This document shows positions 9,869 through 20,057 of a stretch of DNA of 64,000 nt, piece by piece. Source of the DNA: Tupaia tana (Eukaryota > Chordata > Mammalia > Scandentia > Tupaiidae); the NCBI GenBank assembly GCA_026018925.1, contig JAKSZU010000008.1, positions 6,314,415 to 6,378,414 on the forward strand, in the 5' to 3' direction. Under the pieces are notes generated by a model that saw only the letters and a list, made by a program, of their open reading frames with translations, had not been told where the DNA came from and ran no database searches. The stretch's first letter is position 1. Every line of letters begins with the position of its first letter. The translations under genes were made by a program, and so were the position numbers.

Positions 9869-10605
9869 TAAAAATCTTTTTAAAAGAAATTTATAGTGAC
9901 ACAAAAAAGTGAAAGGACGTTCTGTGTCCCTGGATTGGAAGAATTAATATAATCAAAATGGCAATTCTATCCAGGTTAATCTATATATTTAACATCATCC
10001 TGATCAAATTACCAGAGACATTCTTCACAGATCAAGAAAAGACAATTGTAGAATTTGTCTGGAATCAAAAAAGACCCCACATTGCTAATACAATCCTGCA
10101 CAAGAAGAGTGGAGTAGAAGGCATGTCACTCTCTGATCCCAAAATATATTACAAAGCTATGATACTCAAAACAGCATGGTATTGGCACAAAAACAGATAT
10201 GCAGACCAATAGAACAGAATAGAAGCCCCATAAATAAACCCCAAAGCATATAGACAACTGATTTTTGAGAAAGGGCACCAGTTAATACAATGGAAAAAAG
10301 AAAACCTCGTTAGCAAATGGAGCAGGAAAAAACTGGATATCCGCCTGCAGAAAGATGAATCTGGACCCCATCACTCACCATTAACAAAAATCAACTCAAA
10401 GTGGAACAAAGATCTAAGCCTAAGACCTTAAACTATAAAACTAGTGGTGGAAAACTCTGGGAGACATTGAGTAGACAAAGACTTCCTATGTAAGCCCTGC
10501 AAAGCACAGGCAATAATCCCCAAAACAGACAAGTGGAATTACATCAATTGAGAAGTTTCTGCACACCAAAGGATGCGGTAATTAGTGTGCAGCAACAACC
10601 CTCAG
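9869..10605 (+). mobile_element. L1 ORF2 RT-to-C-terminal remnant, part 2
   Basis: Continues the plus-strand ORF2: TCCCTGGATTGGAAGAATTA, GACATTCTTCACAGATCAAG, TACAAAGCTATGATACTCAA, CAACTGATTTTTGAGAAAGG. The downstream part is broken by stops. A short frame survives and is listed separately. Confidence 0.92.
9958..10212 (+). pseudogene. L1 ORF2p thumb/C-terminal fragment, open for 84 codons
   Basis: The translation includes [20 protein letters not shown] and [14 protein letters not shown], hallmarks of the stretch just after the RT domain of L1 ORF2 protein, which in life nicks DNA and copies RNA. The RT catalytic residues lie upstream and are not in this frame. The methionine used is internal to ORF2, not a true start. 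A dead fragment of a protein normally over 1,200 residues long. Confidence 0.9.
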
Positions 10606-10617
10606 AATGGAAAAGTA

Positions 10618-10864
10618 TTCTTTTTATTTTTTTAGAGGTTTTTGCGATAGGGCACATTCACTCACCAGAAAGATAGAGAGAGACAGAGGGACAGAAAGCA
10701 AGAAATCACCCCCCAGGGGGGATGGCCACGCTGCAATCTCTTCTCCATTCTCCTCTTGGGATCTTGGGCACGCACGCACATGCACCCAGCATGAGTTTAA
10801 GCCACCGGGTCCAGGTCTTGAACCGTGGTCGACTACCTGGGAGTCCAGTGACACAGCTATTATG
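10618..10864 (-). mobile_element. tSINE-L, antisense, head-truncated
   Basis: Starts TTTTTAGAGGTTTTTGCGAT. Ends at GTGACACAGCTATTATG, so the last bases of the head complement (usually CTGCTGGTCC) are missing. Weak target duplication GTATTCTT / CTATTCTT. Confidence 0.85.
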
Positions 10865-11099
10865 GGGAGACTATTCTTATAAACTATTCCTGCTAGGCAG
10901 GAAAAGCTTGGATCCTGGTCACCAGTGTTTCTGTGATCTTTGCTTCACAGTTTGTAACTTACCAAGGGATAATATTTCCTGATTGCCATTATTTAACTTC
11001 CTTAAGACCATATTAAGGCTAGGAGGAGTGACGTCAGTCAGAAAGATGCTAAAGAGAAAGGCCTAATGCTCACCCCCCACAGAAAAGGACCAAAATGAG
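10865..11099. other. Unique DNA, no gene seen
   Basis: No recognised repeat. It separates the plus-strand L1 relic from a minus-strand L1 3' fragment. Confidence 0.5.
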
Positions 11100-11300
11100 G
11101 ATGTGCAAGCAGTTTTCTGACTGAGCATCCTCCTGTCCTTTGGGTAGAAACCCAGGCGTGGAATTGCTGGATCATACGGTAGTTTCATTTGTAGGTCTTT
11201 AAAAAACTTCCATATTGTCCTCCACAGTGGCTGTACTAATTTACATTCTCACCAACAGTGTAGGAGAGTTCCTTTTTCATGACAGCCTTGCCAGAACTTT

Positions 11301-11340
<40 letters not shown>

Positions 11341-11484
11341 TTAGCCATTCTGGCAGTTTAGGTGGTATCTTATTGTGGTTTTGATCTGCATCTCTTATGA
11401 TAAGGGATACTGAGCATTTTTTTCATATTTTTTTATTGTTTGTATGTCTTCCTTAAGAGTTGCTTGTTCAGCTTATTTCTCTCT
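11100..11484 (-). mobile_element. L1 3' fragment (minus strand), part 1
   Basis: GGAATTGCTGGATCATACGG, CACAGTGGCTGTACTAATTT and CACCAACAGTGTAGGAGAGT are the complement of an L1 3' terminus. A poly-T of about 35 bases interrupts it at 11300-11335. Confidence 0.85.
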
Positions 11485-11752
11485 TTTTTTTTTTTTTTTT
11501 TGGAGAGGTTTTTGTTAAAGGGCGCGTGCGCTTGCCAGAAAGACAGAGAGAGACAGAGAGAAAGAAAGTGAGAAATCACCCCCCAGGGGGCATGGCTACA
11601 CCGCAATCCCTTCTCCTCCATTCTTCTCTCAGGATCTTGGGCACACACGCACACGTGGCCAGTGTGAGTTTAAGCCACCAGGTCTGGGACTCGAACTGTG
11701 GTCAACTACATGGGAGATCAGCCACATAGCCATTACTCTAACTGCTGGTCCC
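11485..11752 (-). mobile_element. tSINE-L, antisense, in L1
   Basis: Poly-T then GTTTTTGTTAAAGGGCGCGT; the head complement ends CTAACTGCTGGTCC. Target duplication CAGCTTATTTCTC / CAGCTTATTTTCTC. Confidence 0.9.
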
Positions 11753-11930
11753 AGCTTATTTTCTCATCTTTTAATTGGTTTGAACATTTTTTTTTTTCAG
11801 GTAGGGTGCTTCAAGTTCCCTGTGTATTCTGGTTATCAGTCCCTTATCTGAGGCATAGTTTATAGGAATAGTCTCCCATGTCAAAAAGGGCTTCTAGTCT
11901 AACATTTTACTTAAATTTTCTCATGGTTAC
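11753..11930 (-). mobile_element. L1 3' fragment (minus strand), part 2
   Basis: TTCTCATCTTTTAATTGGTT and CAGTCCCTTATCTGAGGCAT resume the complement of L1 beyond the SINE. Confidence 0.75.
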
Positions 11931-12280
11931 CATTATATTTTTAAATAGCATAATAGTTTGATATCAGTTTCACTGTAAGGAACTCATACCAATGCATCAG
12001 TTCTGACCAAGATCTCTTGTCACCTTAGTATGAATGCTAAAGACATTCTCAACATTTATGACAATCCAATCATGAACTGTGTTCCCAAAAAGAACCTTCT
12101 AAGCCATCATTAGTAAAAATAGATTTTATTAGTAACACTAAAGAAAAGACTGAATTCTCTTGCTATTCTATTTCCTCTTCTAGAATTTTCATTTGGTTAG
12201 ACAGCGTGGGAGGGGTGGGAAGAAGCTGCCTTTTAGGCTTTAGGTATGTGTTGTTGGCAGACTAGGATTCTTCATCTAAA
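11931..12280. other. AT-rich unique DNA
   Basis: No repeat or gene recognised. It may be further decayed L1, but no diagnostic stretch remains. Confidence 0.5.
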
Positions 12281-12292
12281 AATCCTAAGTCA

Positions 12293-12550
12293 GGACCAGC
12301 AGGTGGCATGGAGGTTAAGGCACTGGATTCCACATGGCAGACTCTGTAATCTGAGTCTCAGACCTATGGGCTTGAAAAACATGTCAGGCATGTGTGCATG
12401 TGTGCCCAAAGTCCCAAGCAAAGAAAGAAGTAGAAGGGATTGTGGCATGGCCATCCCCCCGGGAGGTGATTTTGCATTTTCCTGATCTCTTTCTCTGTCT
12501 CTCTCAGACAAGTGCACACACCCTATGACGAAAATCTTAAAAAAGAAAAG
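12293..12550 (+). mobile_element. tSINE-O
   Basis: GGACCAGCAGGTGGCATGGA head, CATGTGTGCCCAAAGTCCCA middle, CCCCCCGGGAGG palindrome remnant, CCCTATGACGAAAATCTT tail. It is preceded by TCCTAAGTCAG, which recurs in altered form on both sides of the next SINE. Confidence 0.8.
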
Positions 12551-12551
12551 C

Positions 12552-12780
12552 CCTGACTCAGTAGCCTGGTGGCGGAGCAGTGGTAGTGCAATTGGATGCC
12601 CATGGGGAAGGCCTGGGGTTGGCTTCCTGGGGCCTTCCCTGAGCACTCCAGGTGTGTGCGTACCCTTTGTCCAAGCTGGCTGAGGGTGGGGAAGGAGAGC
12701 AGCAGGTAAATCTGTTTGGGGGCTTCTCTCTTTAAAAATAAAAAAAAAACTTTTTTAAAAATTAAAAATAAATAAAATGA
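12552..12780 (+). mobile_element. SINE-2 type element
   Basis: Begins after CCCTGACTCAG with AGCCTGGTGGCGGAGCAGTG (A-box-like) and GGCCTGGGGTTGGCTTCC (weak B box). Ends in CTTCTCTCTTTAAAAATAAA and an A-rich tail. Flanked on the right by TCCTGAGTCAG. Different from the main family in its middle. Confidence 0.6.
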
Positions 12781-13499
12781 AAGTCCTGAGTCAGCTCCAT
12801 TCTTAGAGAGACACGAGAGCCTTCCCTAGCTCAGGGGAGCCGGGAAACACACGATTTGCGCCAGGCTCTCGCTCGCTCATTTCGGATTTTCTCCCTGGGG
12901 ACCACAGAGTGGGAAACAAAGGTGGGGGTAGGGCACGAGGTGGGGACCCGAGCACCCCACAGCAGCAGAGAGGGCCTCCGCCCCGGTCTCCCACTCTTCA
13001 TCCCCTGGGCCCGCTCCACCTGGCGAACTGTGTCTCGCTTCCTCTTCTCTTTCTCATCCTGCTAAATCTCTATTATTTTCTAAGACTGAGATTCTCTTTG
13101 AGTAGTTTCCTTTTTCTGCTTTCCTTTCAATGTTTTGGTGGACTAGGGGAAAAAAACAAAAATGCTGAAGTTCCATTCTTGGGTCGACATTTCTCCTTTG
13201 TCATTTAGGTGAGCTTTTAGCCTTCCCTCCAGTCTGGAGGTGTCATCAGATGCTCAGGTTCTCATTGGCTCCCCTCACCATGGTGTAAATGGCGAGGTGG
13301 AGTCCTGCCCTCCCCTGGGCTCTACTGTCCAAGTTTAAAACTCGCAGCCCAATGTTCTGTGCTCTTCTCTCTGACTTTTCAAGTTCTTTTTAAGACTTTT
13401 TAAACTTCACTCTATTATCTTACTATAGCATCTCCAATATTTTAAAGACTAGTGTTTAAAACTTCCTTCTTAAAAGCGTTACCATTTGTTTCTTGCTAT
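12781..13499. other. Unique DNA, no gene seen
   Basis: GC-richer at the left, AT-rich at the right. No family recognised. Short open frames on both strands (60-118 codons) lack supporting features. Confidence 0.55.
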
Positions 13500-13580
13500 T
13501 CAGTCTCCTCGTATGTGAAATGCCCAGAACACTGTCCACCTGACAGCTGCTGTGAGGCCCCGAGCGAGTCCTACCGGGCA
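13500..13580 (+). mobile_element. MIR fragment, weak
   Basis: CAGTCTCCTCGTATGTGAAA followed by CTGCTGTGAGGCCC resembles the 3' half of a MIR (TTTCCTCATCTGTAAAAT...GTTGTGAGGAT). Confidence 0.4.
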
Positions 13581-13707
13581 TCTTCTGCGTTCCTAGACTA
13601 ATAATGAAAAATGCACGGCACACTTGAGACGAGACTCTACAGACACAGAGCCTGTCTAGGCTAAATGAATCACTCAGTAAAGGAGCTCATAAAAGATAGG
13701 TGCCACC

Positions 13708-13979
13708 GGGGCCAGCAGGTGGCATTGTGGTTGTAGCACTGGACTCTCACTGGCCAGGCACAGCTCAAGTCCCAGACCCAGCACATTGAAAACCACGCTG
13801 GGTGCTGCGCATGCATGCCCAAAATCCCAGGAAGGGAATGGAGGAGACAGGATTGAGGCACGGTCACCCTCTCTGGGGGGTGATTTCTCACTTTCCCTTT
13901 CACTGTCTCTCTCTCCATTTCTCTTGTAAGCACATGTGCCAGATGGCAAAAACCTTCAAAAAAAAAAAAAAAAAAAAAA
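13708..13979 (+). mobile_element. tSINE-O with complete flanks
   Basis: GGGGCCAGCAGGTGGCATTG head, GCATGCATGCCCAAAATCCC middle, TCTCTGGGGGGTGATTTCTC, CAGATGGCAAAAACCTTC tail and a 23-base poly-A. Target duplication AAAAGATAGGT on both sides. Confidence 0.88.
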
Positions 13980-14655
13980 GATAGGTATTACCATTTAACA
14001 ACTAACATATTAATAACGGATTCAGGCAAGAATCATCAGTAGGAGTTAAAACTAGTGAAATAAAAATCAATGAAAAATGATACACATAGATTCTCAAAAT
14101 ATCTCCTCTAAGGTATTAGTACTACAAGGAGCTCACAGACAGCAGCTCAGCAGCTGTACGAGCGAGCAGCAGCGAGTCTGTCTGTGTGCTTTCTGCTCTG
14201 CTCTACAGAGAACCTTGGTGGTCTCCCTGCCAAGGCAGATAACCTGAATCAGACCATGAGAAAACACCAGATAACCCCAAGCTGAGGACGGTTTACAAAC
14301 CAACTGGCTTCCACTTTTCAGCAATGACAGGGTCATGAAAGATATGATTGAGGAAATGTCCTGGATGAAAAGAAGCTGGACACATCTAACAACGAGACCC
14401 GGTGTGCTCCCAGGTTGGACTCTGGACCCCAGTTACATTATTTTGTTCTCTTTTGTTTTTACTGTAGTGGACCTGATTAGTATAACGTGTATGGATTCTC
14501 TTCCTGAGGACTTAGTGGTTTCGACATGTACGCATTGTAGGACATGTAAGATACATAAAACAACGCCCGTGCATTTAGACAGACACTGAGGTGGACCAGT
14601 ACAGGGGAATCGTGTCTACAATTCATCACAGATACTTCATGAAAACGCATAATGT
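13980..14655. other. Unique DNA, no gene seen
   Basis: No recognised repeat or gene. Modest GC. The right edge grades into the DNA-transposon fossil. Confidence 0.5.
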
Positions 14656-14689
14656 TTGTATAGACGGTCATGCGCCACATGGTTTTTTG

Positions 14690-14933
14690 GGTTTTTTTTC
14701 CTTTTTTTGAGAGAGATTTTTGCTATAGGGCTCACGCACACCAGAGTGACAGAAAGTGAGAAATCCCCCCCAGAGGGATGGCCATGCCTCAATCCCTTCT
14801 CCTCCATGCTCCTCTTGGGATCTTGGGCATGCATACACATGGTCCTAGCGTGAGTTTTAAGCAGCATGGACTCAAACCATGGTTGACTACACGTGAGTCC
14901 AGCAATGTAACCATTATGCCACCCACTGGTCCC
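14690..14933 (-). mobile_element. tSINE-O, antisense, in DNA-transposon fossil
   Basis: GAGATTTTTGCTATAGGGCT to CACCCACTGGTCCC. Target duplication CATGCGCCACAT / CATGTGTCACAT, so it landed within the older DNA element. Confidence 0.85.
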
Positions 14934-14997
14934 CATGTGTCACATATTTTAGTCAATGATACATACACAAGATGTTCCCATAAGATTATAGCTGAGG

Positions 14998-15056
14998 GAC
15001 CAGCAGAAGGCCTAGCGGCTATGTTGCGGGACTCCCACGCGGCCGACTGTCGGAGT
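14998..15056 (+). mobile_element. tSINE head fragment
   Basis: GGGACCAGCAGAAGGCCTAG, CGGCTATGTTGCGGGACTCC and CACGCGGCCGACTG match only the tRNA-like head. The middle and tail are absent and the DNA-transposon sequence resumes. Confidence 0.55.
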
Positions 15057-15317
15057 GGTCCTATCACCCAGCGGTGCATGACCATGGCAGAGTCACAGCA
15101 CAGCAAAGCACTCATGACTGTGGGGTTCAGATGGAAACAAGCCTGCTGTGTTGCCACTCAGCTAGAGTACACACATATGATCACATACAGTACGCGTGTG
15201 TGATAGTAAATGACTACGTTCCTTGTTTGTAGATTTGCTATGCTATAATTTTATTGTTATTTTAGAGTGTACTCCTTCTACCTATTAGAAAATAAAAGTT
15301 TACTATGAAACGGTATT

Positions 15318-15480
15318 CCACATGACAGGCACACGTGCGTGTGTGCCCCAAATCCTAACAGGATGAAAACGAAGGTAAAGGGATTGAGGCGTGACCACGC
15401 CCCGTGGGTGGGTACTTTCTCTCTCCTTTTCTGACTCTCTCTGGTGAGCGTGCACACTCTCTGGCAACTAAAAAACATTA
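15318..15480 (+). mobile_element. tSINE-O, 5'-truncated
   Basis: Starts within CATGACAGGCACACGTGCGT and keeps GTGTGCCCCAAATCCTAACA, GGATTGAGGCGTGACCACGC, a CT-rich tract and CTCTGGCAACTAAAAAAC. No head, so no Pol III boxes. Confidence 0.72.
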
Positions 15481-15484
15481 TAAT

Positions 15485-15618
15485 AAAAGGGGATTTCCAA
15501 AAGTTCATGAAAAAAATGGACTTAAGTATGAGTTCATTTTGGTGCAAAAAAAAATTGAAATCCATGCATAATTTTGTATAGCATGCATCTTCCGTGAACT
15601 TTTGACAACTCCCCTTCA
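15485..15618. mobile_element. Mariner-like MITE
   Basis: Terminal inverted repeats: AAGGGGATTTCCAAAAGTTC on the left and the complement of AAGGGGAGTTGTCAAAAGTT on the right. The interior reads TTCATTTTGGTGCAAAAAAA and ATCCATGCATAATTTTGTAT. Non-coding. A second, more decayed relative lies at 44.3 kb. Confidence 0.72.
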
Positions 15619-17080
15619 TATCTACACATTTTTTTAAAAAGGGAAACGGCGTATTCCAGATTCTTCCAACTACTCAAAACAACATGCAACCTATAACCCA
15701 AAGTTTTCCTGTTCGGATCCAGTTACCATTTCAATCAGCAATATGTTATTGCCTCAGAACCGTAATTATGTTTATGCCTTTTGAACAAGCTGATGAAAAG
15801 AAGCATTTGCTGAAGGTTCCCATCAATGAGTGCAGAGCTTAGACTAGTCTTTAGCTTATACAAACGTTATGCTTATTAATTCACAGTATTCATTCGGTTA
15901 TTGAAACATGATGACAAACTCCACAGTGAAAGGCTGCTTCTCTATTATATTAGCTTTGCACAAAATCCTTTGGCTTGAGGACGACTGTCCGAGCCTCTGG
16001 CTTTGGACATGGCTCAGGATTTGGGTCTCTCTAAATTTTTTTAAACTGTGATTTAGGTATCAAAACTAAACAGCAATGAATACAGAGATAGATGATAAAT
16101 GGTCGAAATCAATCCATTCTGAGGAAGAACTCTCCAGCTGGATTTCAGCTGAAGATTTTCTCAAACTGCCGATGTGCACCCGAGCTTCCGCCAATTGCCA
16201 CAGCGTCCCTGTTAATTAAAAGCCAGTGGTATGACTCACCACCTGTTCCACTCCTGCTAGCTTCCTATTTTGGTCGGAGTTCTATTTTGAGGATTAAAAC
16301 TTTTATAAAAACAGAAAATATTTATTTGTACCGCTTACTATTATTTTGCATCCTGAAAACTATGGCTCCTACTGTAAAGTCACACTTATCTGTGTTAATG
16401 TTAACAACCTGAGGATGTCGCAGTGATAATTACAGTGGGAGCTGTGCCTGACAGGGAAGGCGGCAGCCGGTGGAGCAGTTATCTATACTTCACATTGCAC
16501 CTGCTTCCAGATGCACACGGACGAGTCCTTACCCACATTGGTTATAGACCCACGGAAGTCGAGTGTTAGAGCTGCCTACACGTTCTAATGGGATGTCTAC
16601 TTCCCAGTATGTATAACATATCCAACAGAACAAAATCTAACAAATACAGGAGATGGGAATGGTGAAGGATCGGGGAGAGGGCAAGGGGTGGTCACCGTGC
16701 TGTCACGGCGAGGTCCAGACGACACATGGTGAGTTCTGCAGCTAGAGATGGCGGCATGTGGCTGACAGGGAGACTCTGCAGAAGCCCCGTACCAGCGACT
16801 GCTCCCACTCGAAGGTCCACTAGTGGGATGGGCAGACTCTCTCTCTGTATATCATATATGTCATATGGCATTATTTGTCAGTCATTTCAGTAGCTTCTCA
16901 ATCAGGTGTGAGGGAAAGAGCCAAAGTAAAGGAAAGAGGAAGAAAACAATGATGTTCTAACTGCACTATATGCCTTGATGAGAGAGAAATCTTTTATTTG
17001 AAACGAAACACAGAATGTAATCGACATTAAGCAGACAGGGCCCGTGTTCCAGTTGCTGCCTTCCTGCGTTCATTGGGAAC
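15619..17080. other. Repeat-poor DNA with candidate conserved tract
   Basis: No gene recognised. The part at 15690-16430 is AT-balanced and rich in TAAT-type motifs (CAATATGTTATTGCC, CCGTAATTATG, TGTTAATTAAAAGCC) and free of recognised repeats, which is a profile shared by many conserved non-coding elements. An open frame at 16092-16412 has no known family. Confidence 0.45.
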
Positions 17081-18830
17081 TCCTTGGGAGGGGATTATGA
17101 AGCCTACTCTGGAGGCAGAACAGGGCAAGACTCTGCTGCAGCTTCGCGGTGGGCTATGAGAGAACGTGACCTGAGACGGGGACTCTCAGACGTTGACGTG
17201 GGAGACTACGCTGGGTGCCAAGGCGGCCCTTGGCGATGTGGAGGCTGCCACTCCCTGGCGGACCAGTGACCTGCACCCGAGGGAGTATCTGCATGATTAG
17301 AGCAGGGTTTGGGGTGCTGTCTCAGGGGTCAGCCCGAGGGACCAGGAGGAAGAACAAAGCAGAACCCAGAACTCAGGCTGTGAGTTGTGCCCTAGTCCCC
17401 GGATTCAAAGGCGTGCTAGAGAGAGAGCTGCAGGCAGCCAGCCCAAGTCTAAGCATCCGAGAGGATGCTTCTGCGAAATCCATCCTTCTCTTCACCAAAC
17501 CACTCCCATGGGCGTCTCATGTGAAGTCTTTGGTGTGTTTTCGTTTTGCTACATTTATTCGTACAAGAAAGGGAAGAGAGCTGAGAGTTCAAGGGCACTT
17601 TTGGCTGGGACCAGATGAATTGTCGCAGTTGCCTGGGAAACCTTTGAAGACAAGTCTACTTGATATGTCAAACATCTGAAGTCAATATGAGCCAGAGTCA
17701 TGTAGAGGTAAACCCAAGAAAGCTAATTGCAAAAGAGGGACCCTCGGATCATAAAAGTGGTTATATGCTCATGCACTTTTGAAATGAAGAAAGATTTTAG
17801 CCATTAGCCTACAGAAGGACCCGGAAGGCTAACTTCCCGAGTACAGGATAAAATTCAGTGCAAAGACATTAGACCCCCTAAACATTTATGCATAGACCAT
17901 TAAACTAAGGAGTTTTTAAAAAACTATAATCCTAGAACAAAAGATAACATGTTTTCACAAGTTGTCCCTCTAAATCCTTTGGGATTCCGTTCTAGTCTAG
18001 CATATTTTTTTCTTTCCAGATTTATAGTGTAAAATACGTCTGATGGTGAGTATTAAATGTTTTATTATAGAACAAAAAGTTTACCGCAGTGATTCTAGGG
18101 AGACAAAAATTTAACAAGTAGAACAGTGTGCTACTGTTTTGTATTAAGGAAATATGGATTTAATGGAAAATTTCCTAAATTGTATTTTACTTCATGTACT
18201 GTTTGACAAAGATTCTTCCATGAATCTGAGTGGTTATTTTAGTAGTTTCACCAGAAAAATCACTCTGAGAATCTGTATGTATACCAAAAATCTGTGCACA
18301 CTCCTGGTACTAGAGATTTTATGTAGACTTTTCTAATAAAATAAGTCGAAAGGAAAATCAAAGTGCACACATCTCTAAGGACCTCAGGGAATTCCTGTTT
18401 TGTCACTTGTAAGGTAAGGGGCCCATTTAGAGATTGTTAGGGGAGGATACCACCTTCAAGATCTATGGTTTTGGTGAAGGGCACTGTCCCAAATTTTACA
18501 CAGGTATTTTCTCTGGAGGTTTTTAGACTTCTATTTACAAACTCCTCTGGGAGTTCGTTGCTCTGCACTGCCCTCTCCTGGCCAGTTCCTGTAAGTGGTT
18601 TCCGGAAAACAACTCACTTCGTTGCCCTAATTCATCAATGCCTCATTTACGGGGTGCATTTCTTATGCTGTGCAGTAAGAAATACCTCCCCGAAGAGCAG
18701 AATTCTAATTAGAAGTGTTTAAAATCATAATTAAAGGTTTTTTAAAATTGAGATCTTTGATTTCACTTTTTCTTCTACGTTAGAAAGATAGCTTTGCCCA
18801 GATAATAATTTACAGTCGCAAACTGAAGGT
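17081..18830. other. Unique DNA, no gene seen
   Basis: A 154-codon frame lies at 17215-17679 on the plus strand, but its translation is low in recognisable motifs and no acceptor/donor pair frames it. The rest, 17680-18830, is AT-rich without known repeats. Confidence 0.5.
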
Positions 18831-19097
18831 GCTGGCTCACCTAAAAAGTTTGGTTATAAAGTCAGTTAGAGAAACAATAGGTTATTTTGAGTTTGTTTAA
18901 TCTAGGATTATTTCGCTAGGAACATCATCCTTTTTATCTCAGCTGCGTAAACAGAGCTTACGAGTGAGCCTCCCTTTTTCAGCCCTTACTCTGAGTTGGT
19001 CTGAAAGGGCCACTCCAGTTCATTCAACAGCAATTGATCTGAAATAGCCAGAAATAGCAAGGCTCCGGGTTGCACGCGATAAATGTATCCACCAAGT
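18831..19097. repeat. Diverged direct duplication, copy A
   Basis: Aligns by eye along nearly its full length with the segment at 19803-20057 in the same orientation. Shared blocks: CTAAAAAGT, GTCAGTTAGA, TTGCTAGGAA versus TCGCTAGGAA, CATTC-ACAGCA and GTAAA/ATAAA near the end. Neither copy matches a repeat I recognise. Confidence 0.7.
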
Positions 19098-19802
19098 GCT
19101 AAAAAATCAGCAGCTCTTCCCTATTTTAACGCCTGCAGGAAGCCTCATTTTCTCTCCTACTCTGGTTATAACTGCTTCACTCTACCCACAATCCTGAGAA
19201 CCAACGGCCCAATCTCCACGCACACTGAAAAGCAATCTCGTCATCGTGCTAATGTGACATGGATTTAATGCACCAGCAAATAAAAGTGTTCGTGACGCTC
19301 TGCTTAAGAAATTCTGTCCAGAACGCCAAGTGCTACATAGTGTCCAACGTCATCTTTGTCCCTCTGAACTCCATGCAAGTACCCGTCAGAAAGTTCAAAT
19401 GGAGTACGCTTCTAGTGACCAAAATTAGGCCGGCGTGCAGAACAGAAAATTGAATTGCTCCAAAGAAGAACCAGCAAGTATGATGCTTTGGTGCCTGCAT
19501 TCTAGTAAAGAGATGTAAAGGCTGCATATGTCGCAGCTCTCCTATGGCGACAAACACGCAGCCCGAATGTTCAACATGTCTCCGTAAAGGATGCTTATTA
19601 TATGTAAGCAACAGATGTACTTCTCATCTGAGCCCTGAAGGAGAGATTTTTAAATCCTAAATAGAAAATGAGTCAGTCCCCGTGCCACACAAATCACAAA
19701 GCGATTCCACACTGTACAAGTAACATTGGCAGGACCTGGCATGATACGCCCCGTCGCGTATCGCGACCTGTCAGGTCCCCTCCACCCATGAACACGTCCT
19801 CA
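19098..19802. other. Unique spacer between duplicated segments
   Basis: No recognised repeat or gene. Short frames on both strands (for example 19333-19611 minus) have no known family. Confidence 0.5.
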
Positions 19803-20057
19803 ACTGCTCATCTAAAAAGTCTGGTTGCAGAGTCAGTTAGAAAGGCAAGAGGTCATTCTGAGTTTATTTCACTGACGATCGTGTTGCTAGGAATTTTCTC
19901 TCGGCTGCATGAACACGGCTTACAAGAGAGTCACTTCTTTTGCATTTCTGATTCTAAGTTGACCCAAAGGGACCGTTCCAGCTCATTCCACAGCAGTGTG
20001 CCGACAGTTAGAAAGGTCACGGCTCTGAGCTGTGTGCCGTAAACGTACCCACAATGG
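19803..20057. repeat. Diverged direct duplication, copy B
   Basis: Partner of the 18.83-kb segment. It lacks a few short blocks of copy A and has higher GC. Same order and orientation of the matching blocks. Confidence 0.7.

Larger units (their letters stand above)
14656..15312 (+). mobile_element. DNA-transposon fossil (mammalian family, SINE-interrupted)
   Basis: GGTCATGCGCCACAT opens it, then after a SINE GTCAATGATACATACACAAG, TTCCCATAAGATTATAGCTG, AATGACTACGTTCCTTGTTT and TTATTTTAGAGTGTACTCC. This order recalls a DNA-transposon family common in human DNA; the family name was not certain, so none is given. No transposase frame. Confidence 0.65.

Noticed and set aside
14998..15203. Coding potential of the 141-codon frame at 14778-15203
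   Set aside because: Composed of an antisense SINE, a SINE head fragment and DNA-transposon sequence.
17215..17679. 154-codon plus-strand frame
   Set aside because: No recognised family, no start context or splice sites that would support an exon.
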